Positions 23,351-32,836 are shown, numbered from the stretch's first letter. The stretch: DNA of 64,000 nt from an uncultured Clostridia bacterium (GCA_947628665.1 CANRAU010000005.1:1-64000); one strand, 5' to 3'. Numbers and translations are program-made. The notes: generated by a model not told the origin, from the sequence alone.

Positions 23351-24040
23351 ATGGCTTTGATCGAAGTGCGGAATCTCTACAAAATCTACAACCCCGGCGA
23401 AAACGAGGTGCGCGCGCTCGACGGTGTGACGCTCTCCATTGAACGCGGGGAGTTTGTCGCGATCATCGGGCAGTCGGGCTCGGGCAAATCGACGCTGATG
23501 AATATGCTCGGGCTTTTGGATGTGCCTTCCAGCGGCGAATATATCCTTGACGGCGAAAACGTGTCGCACATGACCGACGACCAGCTTTCCGAAATCCGCA
23601 ATAAGCAAATCGGCTTTATTTTTCAGGGCTTCAACCTGATCCCAAGCCTGACCGCGCAGGGGAATGTGGAATTGCCGCTTGCCTACCGCGGTATGCCGAA
23701 AGAACAGCGGCACAAGCTCTCTTTGGATGCGCTCGAACGTGTGGGACTCGGCCACAGACTGAACCATTTGCCCAAGCAAATGTCGGGCGGCCAGCAGCAG
23801 CGTGTGGCGATCGCACGCGCGGTGGCGGCGCGTCCGCCGATCATTTTGGCGGATGAACCGACCGGCAATTTGGACAGCCGCTCGGGGCGCGACGTCATGA
23901 AAATTCTGCACGAGCTCAACGAAGAGGGCAGAACGGTGGTGCTCATTACGCACGACAACGGCATTGCCGAAGAGAGCAGGCGCGTGGTGCGCATTCAGGA
24001 CGGTCAGGTGGTCGACGACTATACCAACGCGGCGTTGTAA
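23351..24040 (+). CDS. ABC transporter ATP-binding protein (MacB/LolD type)
   Basis: A 229-residue ATPase of the MacB/LolD/FtsE class. It has Walker [10 protein letters not shown] (about residues 40-48), the Q-loop [13 protein letters not shown], the signature [14 protein letters not shown], Walker [13 protein letters not shown] and the switch His in LITHD. Members pair with FtsX-like permeases in efflux, lipoprotein release or peptide resistance. No permease gene is adjacent, so the partner must be encoded elsewhere. It is transcribed divergently from spoVAC. Confidence 0.93.
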   Translation: MALIEVRNLYKIYNPGENEVRALDGVTLSIERGEFVAIIGQSGSGKSTLMNMLGLLDVPSSGEYILDGENVSHMTDDQLSEIRNKQIGFIFQGFNLIPSLTAQGNVELPLAYRGMPKEQRHKLSLDALERVGLGHRLNHLPKQMSGGQQQRVAIARAVAARPPIILADEPTGNLDSRSGRDVMKILHELNEEGRTVVLITHDNGIAEESRRVVRIQDGQVVDDYTNAAL

Positions 24041-24080
24041 CCGCATTTACACGGCAAATCTTAAAAATTTCATAAACGTA

Positions 24081-24109
24081 TTGTTTTTTGAAATCGCTTC
24101 GTATATAAT
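24081..24109 (+). promoter_or_regulatory. Sigma-A promoter of ireB
   Basis: TTGTTT at 24081-24086 and a perfect TATAAT at 24104-24109, spacing 17 bp, 34 bp before the ireB ATG. Confidence 0.7.
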
Positions 24110-24143
24110 ATAGGTGTATTTTGGTCAGCGGGAGGTGGCTGTT

Positions 24144-24410
24144 ATGTTAGATCCGAATAAAACCATCCAATTTTCCATTAAGGATGAACATGAAGCAGAA
24201 ATGCGTCAGACCATTCTCGCCGTATATACGGCTTTGCAGGAAAAGGGCTATAACCCGGTCAGTCAGATCGTCGGTTATATTTTGTCCGAAGACCCGACGT
24301 ATATCACGACGCACAACAATGCACGCAGCCTGATCCGCCGTTTGGACAGAGACGAGCTGTTGCAGGTGCTGGTGGAAAACTACCTGCATCTCGGCACGGA
24401 CGAACAATGA
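24144..24410 (+). CDS. ireB: IreB family regulatory phosphoprotein
   Basis: An 88-residue member of the UPF0297/IreB family; in Enterococcus faecalis IreB is a substrate of the Ser/Thr kinase IreK and modulates cephalosporin resistance. The conserved core [21 protein letters not shown] is split here as TIQFSIKDE and MRQTILAVY, followed by [20 protein letters not shown] and [15 protein letters not shown]. The ATG at 24144 follows GGGAGGTGG. Most Firmicutes have ruvX next; here a different small gene follows after 16 bp. Confidence 0.95.
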   Translation: MLDPNKTIQFSIKDEHEAEMRQTILAVYTALQEKGYNPVSQIVGYILSEDPTYITTHNNARSLIRRLDRDELLQVLVENYLHLGTDEQ

Positions 24411-24426
24411 GGAGAACGTATACACG

Positions 24427-24720
24427 ATGGCAGAAAAAGCAAAAAACGAGTTTTTGACCTACAAGGGTAAACCCCTTGTGCGCAACGGCGATACCATTTA
24501 TTACGGCAATATGTCGGATGATTACGTCATTATGATGCGCATTATGGCCAAAAAAGAATTTGAGGGTTTGGATTTGGCGTCTAAGGTGACGGTGCAGTTG
24601 TTGAGTACCGATCCGGACGCCGGCGCAAAGGAGCGCGTGATCAAGACCAGCGAAAAAAAAGGCCTGTATGCCGCGATGGACATTGCCGAGATTTGGCTGG
24701 AGCGTGCGCTGCGCGGATAA
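24427..24720 (+). CDS. Uncharacterised 97-residue protein downstream of ireB
   Basis: I do not recognise this small soluble protein. It starts MAEKAKNEFLTYKGKPLVR, continues with GDTIYYGNMSDDYVIMMRI and ends in a helical segment with AAMDIAEIWLERAL. The beta-rich first half and helical end suggest a compact domain. It begins 16 bp after ireB with GAGGAG upstream, so it is co-transcribed with it, and a bidirectional terminator follows at 24805-24850. A role linked to IreB is only inferred from position. Confidence 0.75.
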   Translation: MAEKAKNEFLTYKGKPLVRNGDTIYYGNMSDDYVIMMRIMAKKEFEGLDLASKVTVQLLSTDPDAGAKERVIKTSEKKGLYAAMDIAEIWLERALRG

Positions 24721-24804
24721 GTTGAAGCGCAATCCAAAAAGGCCGGCGCTTGGCGCAGTACATAAGCCGGGGTGCATGGATGTCCATTCCCCGCATCAAA
24801 AAAA

Positions 24805-24850
24805 GGAAAAAACAAAAGGCAGTTGCCGCGTGCAGCTGCCTTTTGCTTTT
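24805..24850. terminator. Bidirectional intrinsic terminator
   Basis: A 13-bp stem (24814-24826 with 24832-24844, one G-U) is flanked by an A-rich run on the left (24805-24817) and TTTTGCTTTTG on the right, so it works on both strands. It separates the ireB unit from the converging asparaginase gene. Confidence 0.9.
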
Positions 24851-24891
24851 GTTATATGGATGTTTGTTCCCTTTTTTTCTGTATCTTGCAC

Positions 24892-25899
24892 TCACGGCTG
24901 CACCGTTTCAAAGTACAGCGTTTGCCGCAGAAACGTGTCGCGCGGCATTTCGGATTGGTTGCAGGCGAGCTTGAGCTTTGCGAGCGCGCTTTCCGCCGTC
25001 ATGCCGTATAGCGGCAAAATATTTTCCCGAAGCAGCGCGTCGGCGCTGGCATATTGTGTGTCGGACGGGGAAGCGGGCGACAGATACACAGGGATTTCCG
25101 CTTTCTCCATACGCCGCGCAAAGCGGGTAAGCTCTGCCTCGGGCGCTGTACCCGAGTGATAGCCGAACAGCAGTACCGCGCCGCAGACGTCGGGGTCGGG
25201 TGAGATCGCGTCCAATGCGAGATTCGGGAACAGCTTAAGAGGGAAAACCGATTTTGGAAACGATACGCGCTTGACAGGCAGAGAACGCATTTCGCGAAGC
25301 TGCGTCTGCGTCGGCAGAGCGGGAGAGGAAAGCGGTTCTATGCACCCGTCTCGAAAAATCGCCAAGGGCTTCGCCATCGCCGAATGGAAATCCGCCAAAA
25401 AGGGGTCGGCTTCCAAAATGCGCGTGGCTAAGTGGATTTGCGTTTCGCCGTTTCGATTGCGGTAGGGGACGACAAAACCGGAAAGCCCGCTTTCGATATA
25501 CCGCACGGCGGCGTGGAAATTCGCAACGCCGTTTTGCCGCGCGTCGGAAAGCACGTATGCCGAGGACACAAAGCAAACGGGCAGGGGAAAGCTGCGGCAC
25601 GCCATGGCGCACAACGCCGCCGTATACGAGAGCGTGTCCGTTCCGTGCAGGACGATCACACCGGCATACGCGTTCGGATCGACATCCTGCAGCGCCGTGA
25701 TGAGCGTTTCATAAAAACGGTCATCCGCGTTTTCCGAGAGAATGGAGCAAATCTTTTGGATATCAAAATGCGCCTTTTCCGCGTACTGCGCGCGGTAAGC
25801 CTGCAAAAGCCGCAATTCGCTGTCGGCGTTCGGGGCGATTACGCCGTTTTCCGCCGCACTGCCGATCGTGCCGCCCGTGGCCAAAACCAAAATGTTCAT
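24892..25899 (-). CDS. Asparaginase family protein
   Basis: A 335-residue L-asparaginase-fold amidohydrolase. It starts MNILVLATGGTIGSA with the first catalytic Thr in TGGTIGS, and has the second motif VLHGTDTLSYTA near residue 87. The pattern is that of cytoplasmic type I or glutaminase-asparaginase enzymes; no signal peptide is present. The ATG at 25899 has GAGAGG upstream and overlaps the stop of the RNase M5-like gene by four bases (ATGA). It is the last gene of the alaS transcript. Substrate preference (Asn, Gln or a peptide amide) cannot be judged. Confidence 0.88.
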   Translation of the reverse strand: MNILVLATGGTIGSAAENGVIAPNADSELRLLQAYRAQYAEKAHFDIQKICSILSENADDRFYETLITALQDVDPNAYAGVIVLHGTDTLSYTAALCAMACRSFPLPVCFVSSAYVLSDARQNGVANFHAAVRYIESGLSGFVVPYRNRNGETQIHLATRILEADPFLADFHSAMAKPLAIFRDGCIEPLSSPALPTQTQLREMRSLPVKRVSFPKSVFPLKLFPNLALDAISPDPDVCGAVLLFGYHSGTAPEAELTRFARRMEKAEIPVYLSPASPSDTQYASADALLRENILPLYGMTAESALAKLKLACNQSEMPRDTFLRQTLYFETVQP

Positions 25900-26495
25900 G
25901 TGTCCTCTCCGATCCTTTGTACCGCGTCCTTGTATTCCGAATACGTCATAAATGAGTTGATGATTTTGAGCATGGCGTTTGCACTCAGGTGCGCGGGCAA
26001 GTCCAAAGCGCACAGCAGCTTTTTGCGCCGTTCGCTGCTGCCCGGCGCGCCGTTCAATCCGTCCTCAAACAGGTCTGTTTTGGTGACCTCCCGACGCGGC
26101 GAATCGGGATCGCTTTGTGAACAGACAATGCCCGCCTTGCGAAACGCCTCCAAAATCACCTGCGTTTCCATGCCCTCCACGCCGAGCTTGCCCTCCTTGG
26201 AGGGCGCGGATTTGCGGCGTTCTTTGCCGAAAATATCGGGAATATAGACGTTCGTGATGTTCTTGGGGTCGGTTATGCCGCTTAGAAACGAACGGATCAC
26301 AAAGCCCGCCGAGTCGCTGTCCGTCAGCACGATAATGCCGCGCTGTGCGGCGAGACGCCGGATGAGCCGCTGTTTTTCCTTATCCTTGAAAATGCCGAAG
26401 CCATCGGTTTCGAGGATGACTGCGTCTAAAAGCGACGACAGCCTGATTTTATCGTATTTGCCCTCGACGATCACCGCCTGTTCGATATGCAGCAC
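25896..26495 (-). CDS. rnmV: Ribonuclease M5-like TOPRIM protein
   Basis: A 199-residue protein. The TOPRIM domain has AVIVEGKYDKIRL with the catalytic Glu (residue 11 region) and IIVLTDSDSAGFVIR with the DxD pair (about residues 56-60). The C-terminal half matches the DUF4093-type extension of RnmV. RNase M5 matures 5S rRNA in Firmicutes. The gene usually lies near ksgA; here it lies between holA and an asparaginase gene. It overlaps the latter by four bases and follows holA by three. Confidence 0.85.
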   Translation of the reverse strand: MLHIEQAVIVEGKYDKIRLSSLLDAVILETDGFGIFKDKEKQRLIRRLAAQRGIIVLTDSDSAGFVIRSFLSGITDPKNITNVYIPDIFGKERRKSAPSKEGKLGVEGMETQVILEAFRKAGIVCSQSDPDSPRREVTKTDLFEDGLNGAPGSSERRKKLLCALDLPAHLSANAMLKIINSFMTYSEYKDAVQRIGEDT

Positions 26496-26498
26496 GAT

Positions 26499-27545
26499 TT
26501 ACCGCCCCGCTTTCACTTGGGAAAGCTGCACGAGCAGCCGTTCCAAAACGGTTTTTGGATCCTGCACGCCCCATTTGAGCGCGGTGTCCGCCTCATGCAG
26601 CAGATCCAGGCAGGTGCGCAGCTCCTGAACGCCCATTTTTCCCGCATCACGCGCCGCGTTGCGCAGCCGAAATTCCTTGCCCTTATAATTGAAAAGCTCT
26701 GCGGGGTACTGTGCGCTCTCACCCGATTCCATGGCGAGCTTCACGCGATACATATCCACATAAGCGCCTATGAGCGTGCCGAGCAGCATTTCGGGGCGTT
26801 CCTTGTCGGACAGCAGCTTGCCTAAAAGGGCGAGGGCGCGCGCGCAGTTTCCCGCAGCGAGGCTTTTGGAAAGGTCAAATACATTCGCCTCTAAGGATTT
26901 GGTCGCGACGGCTTCAATGTCCGCCCGCGTGATCTCGCCGCCCTGCTTATAATTGCAGAGCTTTTCGAGCTCCCCGAGCAGCAGGGACAGATCGTCCCCC
27001 ACGGTCTCCGTCAAAAACTCCGCCTCGGCTTTTCCCAATGTACAGCCGCGCTTTTGCGCACCCGTCGTCAAAAGCCGCAAAAGCGTTTGGCGATTCGGCG
27101 TATCCAGCGAAACTGTTGCTCCCGCTTTGCCGATCTGCGCGATCACGCTGCGCCATTTGGCGCTTTTGCGCGGCTCTACCACGGTGGTATCCTGCCAAAA
27201 CACCACAACGGCGCTTTCCGGCGGGTCTTTTAAGAAAGCCTCCAACCGCGATTGATCATCCGCGCCGAGCGTGTCTAACGGGAAATCCCGCGCGACGATG
27301 CACATTTTGCCGCCGAACGCGGGCAGGACCTCCGCCGCGTCCAGTACCGCCGCAAGCGTCGCGCCGTCGCTGTATTCCATTTTTTTGAAATTGAAGCCCT
27401 CCATCCCCGGGGTGACGCACTTTTTCGGGATCAATGCCGCGTAATGCTGCTTGAGATACCCCTGCGAGCCATACAACAGATATACCCGGGCGAAGTCCTC
27501 GGATTTTAATTGCGCTTTCAACGCTTCTTCCTGCAGTTCGGGCAT
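26499..27545 (-). CDS. holA: DNA polymerase III subunit delta
   Basis: HolA is the clamp-loader delta subunit that opens the beta clamp. The 348 residues show the expected N-terminal KSEDFARVYLLYGSQGYLKQHYA, the AAEVLPAFGGKMCIVAR region, and the C-terminal collar helices including the conserved LLGTLIGAYVDMYRVKL segment. The ATG at 27545 has AAGGAGAT upstream and starts three bases before the comEC stop. The comEC-holA order is standard in Firmicutes. Confidence 0.94.
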   Translation of the reverse strand: MPELQEEALKAQLKSEDFARVYLLYGSQGYLKQHYAALIPKKCVTPGMEGFNFKKMEYSDGATLAAVLDAAEVLPAFGGKMCIVARDFPLDTLGADDQSRLEAFLKDPPESAVVVFWQDTTVVEPRKSAKWRSVIAQIGKAGATVSLDTPNRQTLLRLLTTGAQKRGCTLGKAEAEFLTETVGDDLSLLLGELEKLCNYKQGGEITRADIEAVATKSLEANVFDLSKSLAAGNCARALALLGKLLSDKERPEMLLGTLIGAYVDMYRVKLAMESGESAQYPAELFNYKGKEFRLRNAARDAGKMGVQELRTCLDLLHEADTALKWGVQDPKTVLERLLVQLSQVKAGR

Positions 27546-27547
27546 GG

Positions 27548-29746
27548 TTACGATCTCCTTGTATATTGAAATGACCCGTCGCGGTGAATCCAAAGGGATA
27601 TGCTCCCGTTTTCGGCCGTGGTGCAGACGCTTCCCGATTGAACGGCAGCAAAATCGGCCGATGCGGCGTCCTCGGTGTTCATGATCAGCAAAGAAAAGTC
27701 TGCGGGACGGATATTTTGGGGCAGCGCATCGGTGCAGATGAGCGCGTCGCCGCCGCTGCCGTGAAAGTCGTTGCAATCTATAAAAGAAATGAGCGCCGAA
27801 AAATCGCCGAACCGAATCTGTGCATAGCTGTATGCGCCCGCGCTTTGCACCGCAAGGTGACCGTCACCGCCCGCAAGCGGCAAGACCGTGCGGTCGATGG
27901 GGAATTTGCGCGCGCCTACCGACAGCGTTTCGGATTTCAGCCCTTTCGCGTAATACACGGTATCTACAGGAAGCTGTGCGCCGACCGAAAGGGCGACGGA
28001 AAGGCTGTCCTCCTGAGCCGTTGGCAAAATCAGCACGTCGATATGCGTTGCACCGTATGCGGACAGTATAGCACAAATTTCGGAATCTGCATAGTAGTTG
28101 CCGCCGCTGCACAGCAAAACCGTTTCGCCGTTTGTGCGCAGCACCACGGCCGTGCCGCTTCCCACGTCGCAGACCGTCATTTGCAGGGCTTGCTCGCTTA
28201 GGAAGAACAGCGAAACATTGCAAACCAGAAAAACGCCCGACAAGACGCATGCCGTGATGCGCAGCCGCCGAACGCGCGGTGCGCGCGCAAGCAGGAAACC
28301 CGCCGCCGTCAAAAACACGACTGCGAGCAGCAGCTTCGCGTAATTAGAACCCATGGGCAAAAGCGTGTACTTCTGCGCGGTAAACCATGCGGTCACCCGC
28401 AAAAGGTAATTGGCAAGCGCCGCCGCGATCAGCAAAAGCCCCTTGCCCGCCGCGTTTATCTGCAAAAGGGTAAGAACGCCGCCGAGCGTGCCGCTGACCA
28501 TACAAAGGCTGCCCGCCGTCAAAGAGAGCAGATTGGCGGGAAGCGCGGCGAGCGACAGCGTGCCGAACGCCCACAACTGTATGGGCAGGGTGAACACCGT
28601 TACCGCCACCGTGACCGATACGGCGGAGGCGACCGCTTTGTACAGGCGCGTCCATTTCTTATCCCCGTCGACGACGGGGCGGCACAGCAGCGTTTCGATG
28701 GGCTTTGCAAGCAGCAGAATGCCGACAGTCGAAAAAACGGAAAGCAGCAGGGAAAGGGAGCGCGCCGCATACGGATTGACCGCCAGCATACCCGCAAGCG
28801 CAATTCCGACGGAATTGAGCGGCTCGGCTTCGCGCCGAAACAACTGCGCGGCATACACCGTGCCGGACATCACCGCCGCGCGCACCACGGAGGGCGCGCC
28901 GCCCGTCAGTACGACGAAAAACGCCACGAACGCAATGCCTATGCCCGCGCAGGTTCGCCGCCGCAGTCCCGTTCTTTGCAGCGCGGCAAACAAATACATC
29001 GTCCAGGTCGATAAATGCAGACCCGAAACGACCAGCAAATGCGAAATGCCCGATGCGCGAAAGGCGTTTTTCACATTTTCGGGTACAAGGGTGTTCGCGC
29101 CAAGCGAAAGCCCTGCGATCACCGCGCCTGCGTCACTTGGCACGGCGGTGCAGATCGTTTCCAAAAGCGCGCTTCGGAATTGCAGGATATGCGCCGAAAT
29201 TCCCGCGTTCGGATTTTCCCACACCGTAACGTCTCCCGTCGGATATGCCCCTAAAGTCAGCTTTTGCGAACGGTAATACGCCGTAATATCGGGGTCGTTC
29301 GCACTCGTGCCGAGCGTAAACAACCGCACCTGCGCCGTGACACGGTCTAAGGGATCTGCATCGAGCGGCGCGGTCGTCACAAGCCGCACCTTGCAGTTTA
29401 CCTGTTCGCCGTTGAGACGGTCTACACACAAAACCGTATAGTGCCGTCCGTTTTCGGTGTAGGGGAGGGAGGCGTATACGCCCGATACGGTAACGTCAGT
29501 CTGCGGCGGGGCTTCGCTTTGCCGAAAGCCGACGTTTGCCGCAAGCAGCAGGATAAGGGACAACGCTGCGCTGCAAAACACCGTCGGCAGCGTCCGATCC
29601 CGCCTTGTTTTGCGCACGCCTACAGAAACCGCAAAAGCGATGAGCGCCGCCAAAAGAACGACACCCACCGCTTTTTCATTTTGTGCGCTCATCACAAACA
29701 GCGTGAAAAGCATGGTGAATCCAACGACACAAAACGGACGCGTCAT
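27548..29746 (-). CDS. comEC: ComEC/Rec2-type DNA uptake channel protein
   Basis: ComEC forms the inner-membrane channel for single-stranded DNA during transformation. The 732 residues have an N-terminal pair of membrane helices, an OB-like domain (about 80-170), and the competence domain beginning GLSLGANTLVPENVKNAFRA.. through VVSGLHLSTW and PSVVRAAVMSG, with many further membrane helices up to residue 490. The C-terminal metallo-beta-lactamase-like part (from QMTVCDVGSGTAVVL) lacks the HxHxDH metal motif; the equivalent stretch reads LILPTAQEDSL. The ATG at 29746 follows AAAGGCG. The nuclease-like function is probably lost. Confidence 0.9.
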   Translation of the reverse strand: MTRPFCVVGFTMLFTLFVMSAQNEKAVGVVLLAALIAFAVSVGVRKTRRDRTLPTVFCSAALSLILLLAANVGFRQSEAPPQTDVTVSGVYASLPYTENGRHYTVLCVDRLNGEQVNCKVRLVTTAPLDADPLDRVTAQVRLFTLGTSANDPDITAYYRSQKLTLGAYPTGDVTVWENPNAGISAHILQFRSALLETICTAVPSDAGAVIAGLSLGANTLVPENVKNAFRASGISHLLVVSGLHLSTWTMYLFAALQRTGLRRRTCAGIGIAFVAFFVVLTGGAPSVVRAAVMSGTVYAAQLFRREAEPLNSVGIALAGMLAVNPYAARSLSLLLSVFSTVGILLLAKPIETLLCRPVVDGDKKWTRLYKAVASAVSVTVAVTVFTLPIQLWAFGTLSLAALPANLLSLTAGSLCMVSGTLGGVLTLLQINAAGKGLLLIAAALANYLLRVTAWFTAQKYTLLPMGSNYAKLLLAVVFLTAAGFLLARAPRVRRLRITACVLSGVFLVCNVSLFFLSEQALQMTVCDVGSGTAVVLRTNGETVLLCSGGNYYADSEICAILSAYGATHIDVLILPTAQEDSLSVALSVGAQLPVDTVYYAKGLKSETLSVGARKFPIDRTVLPLAGGDGHLAVQSAGAYSYAQIRFGDFSALISFIDCNDFHGSGGDALICTDALPQNIRPADFSLLIMNTEDAASADFAAVQSGSVCTTAENGSISLWIHRDGSFQYTRRS

Positions 29747-29752
29747 CGCCTT

Positions 29753-30091
29753 TTATACCAATCGCGCGCCGAGATTGCCGCCGGAAAGGACGTGGAAATG
29801 CAGATGCATGACCGTTTGCCCCGCGCCTTCGCCGCAGTTGTTGATGATGCGAAAGCTGTCTAAGCCCAGGGTTTTGCAAATCTGCGGAATGACTTCAAAA
29901 ATATGCGCGACCACGGACGAATTTTCCGCTGCGATCTCCTTCGCACAGCAAATATGCTGTTTGGGAACGACCAGAAAATGTGTATCGGCCTGCGGCGCAA
30001 TGTCATAAAACGCGTAGCAGATTTCGTCCTCGTAGACCTTGTTTGAGGGGATCTCTCCCGCAATGATCTTACAAAACAAACAATTTTCCAT
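29753..30091 (-). CDS. HIT family nucleotide-binding protein
   Basis: A 112-residue HinT-like phosphoramidase. It has the zinc-like CLFCKIIAGEIPS start, the FLVVPKQHI strand and the histidine triad HLHFHV near residue 98. HinT proteins hydrolyse purine nucleoside phosphoramidates such as aminoacyl-AMP. The position directly after alaS fits a role in clearing aminoacyl-adenylates, which is an inference. It lies 12 bp after alaS and six bases before comEC. Confidence 0.94.
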   Translation of the reverse strand: MENCLFCKIIAGEIPSNKVYEDEICYAFYDIAPQADTHFLVVPKQHICCAKEIAAENSSVVAHIFEVIPQICKTLGLDSFRIINNCGEGAGQTVMHLHFHVLSGGNLGARLV

Positions 30092-30103
30092 CCGTCTGTC
30101 TCC

Positions 30104-32743
30104 TTATTTCAGCATTGCACGGACGACGTCGGCCGCGCTTTTCAGGGCTTCATCAATTTTAGACGCGTCCTTCGCGCCCGCCATGGCGCTGTCGGGTCTG
30201 CCGCCGCCGTTGCCGCCCGCGACCTGCGCGACTGCCCGCACGATGTTGCCCGCGTGCGCGCCGTGCGCAAGGGCGGTTTTGCCCGCCGCACAGGCGAAGG
30301 TGACCGTGCCTTTTTCTTGATTGCGCCCCGCGAATACCGCGACAATGTCCGCGCCGCTTTCTTTGGCTGTGTCGCACATGGAACGAAGCGTGTCGGGGGT
30401 CGCCTCCCCGAGATCGGCCGTGACTAAGCGAATGTCGCCAAGCTGTTCGGCGTTCGCAAGCAAATTCGCCGTCCGGTCGGCCGCCTGCTGCGCCTGCAAG
30501 CGTTCTAACTCCCGCGCGAGCGCCTTGTTTTCGGCGACCACGGCCGTCGCTTTGGAGACAAGCTCCGCAGGATTGCCCGCCTTGAGCGCGGCCGCCGCCA
30601 GGGAGATGGTCTCCAAATGATTTTCGATATACGTCAGAACATTCAAGCCCGTGACGGCCTCGATACGGCGCACGCCCGACGCCACGGAGGATTCAGAAAC
30701 GATTTTAAACAGACCGATGTTGCCCGTGTTGGCAACGTGCGTGCCGCCGCAAAGCTCGGTCGAAAAATCACCCGCCTGTACGACGCGCACAATATCGCCG
30801 TATTTTTCGCCGAACAGCGCCATTGCGCCGAGCTTTTTCGCTTCGTCGATGGGCATTTCGCGCGTGGTCACGGGAACGGCGGACAAAATCACACGGTTGA
30901 CCTTTTCCTCCACGGTGTGCAGCTCTTCCGCGCTTAAAGCGGAGAAGTGCGTAAAGTCAAAACGGACGTGCCGGTCGTTGACCAACTGCCCCGCCTGCTC
31001 GACATGGCTGCCGAGCGTTTCGCGCAATGCCGCCTGCAAAAGGTGGGCGGCGGTGTGGTTGCGCATGGTCGCGCGGCGGGTGCTTTCCGACACTTGCGCG
31101 CGCACGTTTGCGCCGACCTCGAGCGTTTCCCCGCGCGTGAGCTTGCCGTGGTGCAAAATCACGCCCACATGGGTTTTGGTCGTGTCCGTTACGGTAAAGG
31201 TGAAGTTTGCGCCCGTGATTTCGCCCACGTCGCCGACCTGCCCGCCGCTTTGCGCGTAAAACGGCGTTTTTTGGAGGATGAGTGCAGCCGGTGTATCCGC
31301 CGAAAGGCTTTCCGCCTGTTCGCCGTGGGCTATGATTGCAATGACTTCGGTTTCTTCGCAAAGGGAAGTGTAGCCCGTAAATTCGGTGGAGGGCATGCTT
31401 TGCAACGCTTCGTTAGAACCGCTCCACGCTTCCGCTCCCGCGTCCTTGTGCGCCGCACGCGCGCGTTCCCGCTGTTCGAGCACCAGCTCTTTCCAGCGCG
31501 CCTCGTCTACCGTAAGCCCTCTTTCCGCAAGCAGCTCTTTGGTCAGATCGATCGGGAATCCGTAGGTGTCGGACAGCAAAAACGCGTCCTCGCCCGAAAG
31601 GCAGCCGTCCTTGACGTTTGCGAGCATACCTTCCAAAAGCGAAAGCCCCGTATCGATGGTTTTCGCGAAGTTTTCCTCTTCAGCTTTAATGACGCTGCAA
31701 ATAAAATCCCGCTTCTCCGCAAGGTTCGGATATGCGTTCTGGTTTTCGTGGATGACGGTTTTTGCGACCTCGGACAGGAATGTGTGCGTAATGCCGAGCA
31801 GCCTGCCGTGGCGCGCGGCGCGGCGCAAAAGCCTGCGCAGCACATAGCCGCGTCCTTCGTTGGAGGGCATGACGCCGTCGCCAATCATCATGGTGGTGCT
31901 GCGGATATGGTCGGTGATAACGCGCAGCGAAACGTCCACGGACGCATCCTTGTGGTATTCCACCCCCGCGATGCGCATAATGTGCTTCATGATGTTCTGC
32001 ACGGTATCGACTTCAAAGAGGTTGTCCACGTCCTGCGCGATACAGGCAAGGCGCTCCAGCCCCATGCCCGTGTCGATATTCGGATGATCGAGACGCGTAT
32101 AGTTGTTGTTGCCGTCGTTGTCGAATTGGGTAAAGACCAGATTCCAAAATTCGATGTAACGGTCGCATTCGCAACCGACCTTGCAGTCGGGCTTGCCGCA
32201 ACCGTATTTTTCGCCGCGGTCATAGTAGATTTCCGAGCAGGGGCCGCAAGGGCCTGCGCCATGCTCCCAAAAATTGTCCGCCTTGCCGAAGCGCACCATG
32301 TGCGACGGGTCTACGCCGATCTTCTGCGCCCAAATGTCGTAGGCTTCGTCGTCCTCCTCATAGACGCTGATATACAGCTTTTCGGGATCCATTTTCATGA
32401 CTTCGGTGCAGAATTCCCACGCCCACGGGATCACTTCGTTCTTGAAGTAATCGCCGAACGAGAAATTGCCGAGCATCTCGAAGTATGTGCCGTGGCGCGC
32501 GGTTTTGCCGACGTTTTCAATATCGGGCGTGCGAATGCACTTCTGGCAGGTGGTTACGCGCTTTCTCGGCGGCGTGATCTCCCCGGTGAAGTATTTTTTC
32601 ATCGGCGCCATGCCGGAATTGATGAGCAAAAGACTTTTGTCGTTCTGCGGCACCAGCGAAAAGCTGGGCAGACGCAAATGCCCCTTGCTCTCAAAAAACT
32701 GCAAATATTTTTCTCTGAGTTCGTTCAAACCCGTCCATTCCAT
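30104..32743 (-). CDS. alaS: Alanine-tRNA ligase
   Basis: AlaRS charges tRNA-Ala. The 879 residues cover the catalytic domain (motif FFESKGHLRLPSFSLVP at about 14-30 and GMGLERLACI near 238), the editing domain with TAAHLLQAALRE (HxxxH-type site written here as H..LLQ) and CGGTHVANTG, and the C-Ala region ending in GGRPDSAMAGAKD. The ATG at 32743 is preceded by AAAGGAG. It heads the minus-strand unit alaS-hit-comEC-holA-rnmV-asparaginase from the promoter at 32808-32836. The leader is too short for a T-box. Confidence 0.97.
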   Translation of the reverse strand: MEWTGLNELREKYLQFFESKGHLRLPSFSLVPQNDKSLLLINSGMAPMKKYFTGEITPPRKRVTTCQKCIRTPDIENVGKTARHGTYFEMLGNFSFGDYFKNEVIPWAWEFCTEVMKMDPEKLYISVYEEDDEAYDIWAQKIGVDPSHMVRFGKADNFWEHGAGPCGPCSEIYYDRGEKYGCGKPDCKVGCECDRYIEFWNLVFTQFDNDGNNNYTRLDHPNIDTGMGLERLACIAQDVDNLFEVDTVQNIMKHIMRIAGVEYHKDASVDVSLRVITDHIRSTTMMIGDGVMPSNEGRGYVLRRLLRRAARHGRLLGITHTFLSEVAKTVIHENQNAYPNLAEKRDFICSVIKAEEENFAKTIDTGLSLLEGMLANVKDGCLSGEDAFLLSDTYGFPIDLTKELLAERGLTVDEARWKELVLEQRERARAAHKDAGAEAWSGSNEALQSMPSTEFTGYTSLCEETEVIAIIAHGEQAESLSADTPAALILQKTPFYAQSGGQVGDVGEITGANFTFTVTDTTKTHVGVILHHGKLTRGETLEVGANVRAQVSESTRRATMRNHTAAHLLQAALRETLGSHVEQAGQLVNDRHVRFDFTHFSALSAEELHTVEEKVNRVILSAVPVTTREMPIDEAKKLGAMALFGEKYGDIVRVVQAGDFSTELCGGTHVANTGNIGLFKIVSESSVASGVRRIEAVTGLNVLTYIENHLETISLAAAALKAGNPAELVSKATAVVAENKALARELERLQAQQAADRTANLLANAEQLGDIRLVTADLGEATPDTLRSMCDTAKESGADIVAVFAGRNQEKGTVTFACAAGKTALAHGAHAGNIVRAVAQVAGGNGGGRPDSAMAGAKDASKIDEALKSAADVVRAMLK

Positions 32744-32807
32744 AAGCGAATCGCTCCTTTAAAAGGGAATCGGCATATGCCGACGATACCCCTTATACTA
32801 ATAAAGA

Positions 32808-32836
32808 ATTATACATTTCCGCTTTTGGCTTGTCAA
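32808..32836 (-). promoter_or_regulatory. Consensus sigma-A promoter of the alaS operon
   Basis: On the minus strand TTGACA (32836-32831) and TATAAT (32813-32808) are both perfect, with 17 bp between. The predicted start near 32801 gives a leader of about 58 nt containing the 14-bp palindrome TCGGCATATGCCGA (32770-32783). Confidence 0.88.

Noticed and set aside
32744..32836. T-box leader for alaS
   Set aside because: The predicted leader is only about 58 nt, too short for a T-box, and no T-box sequence or terminator pair is visible.
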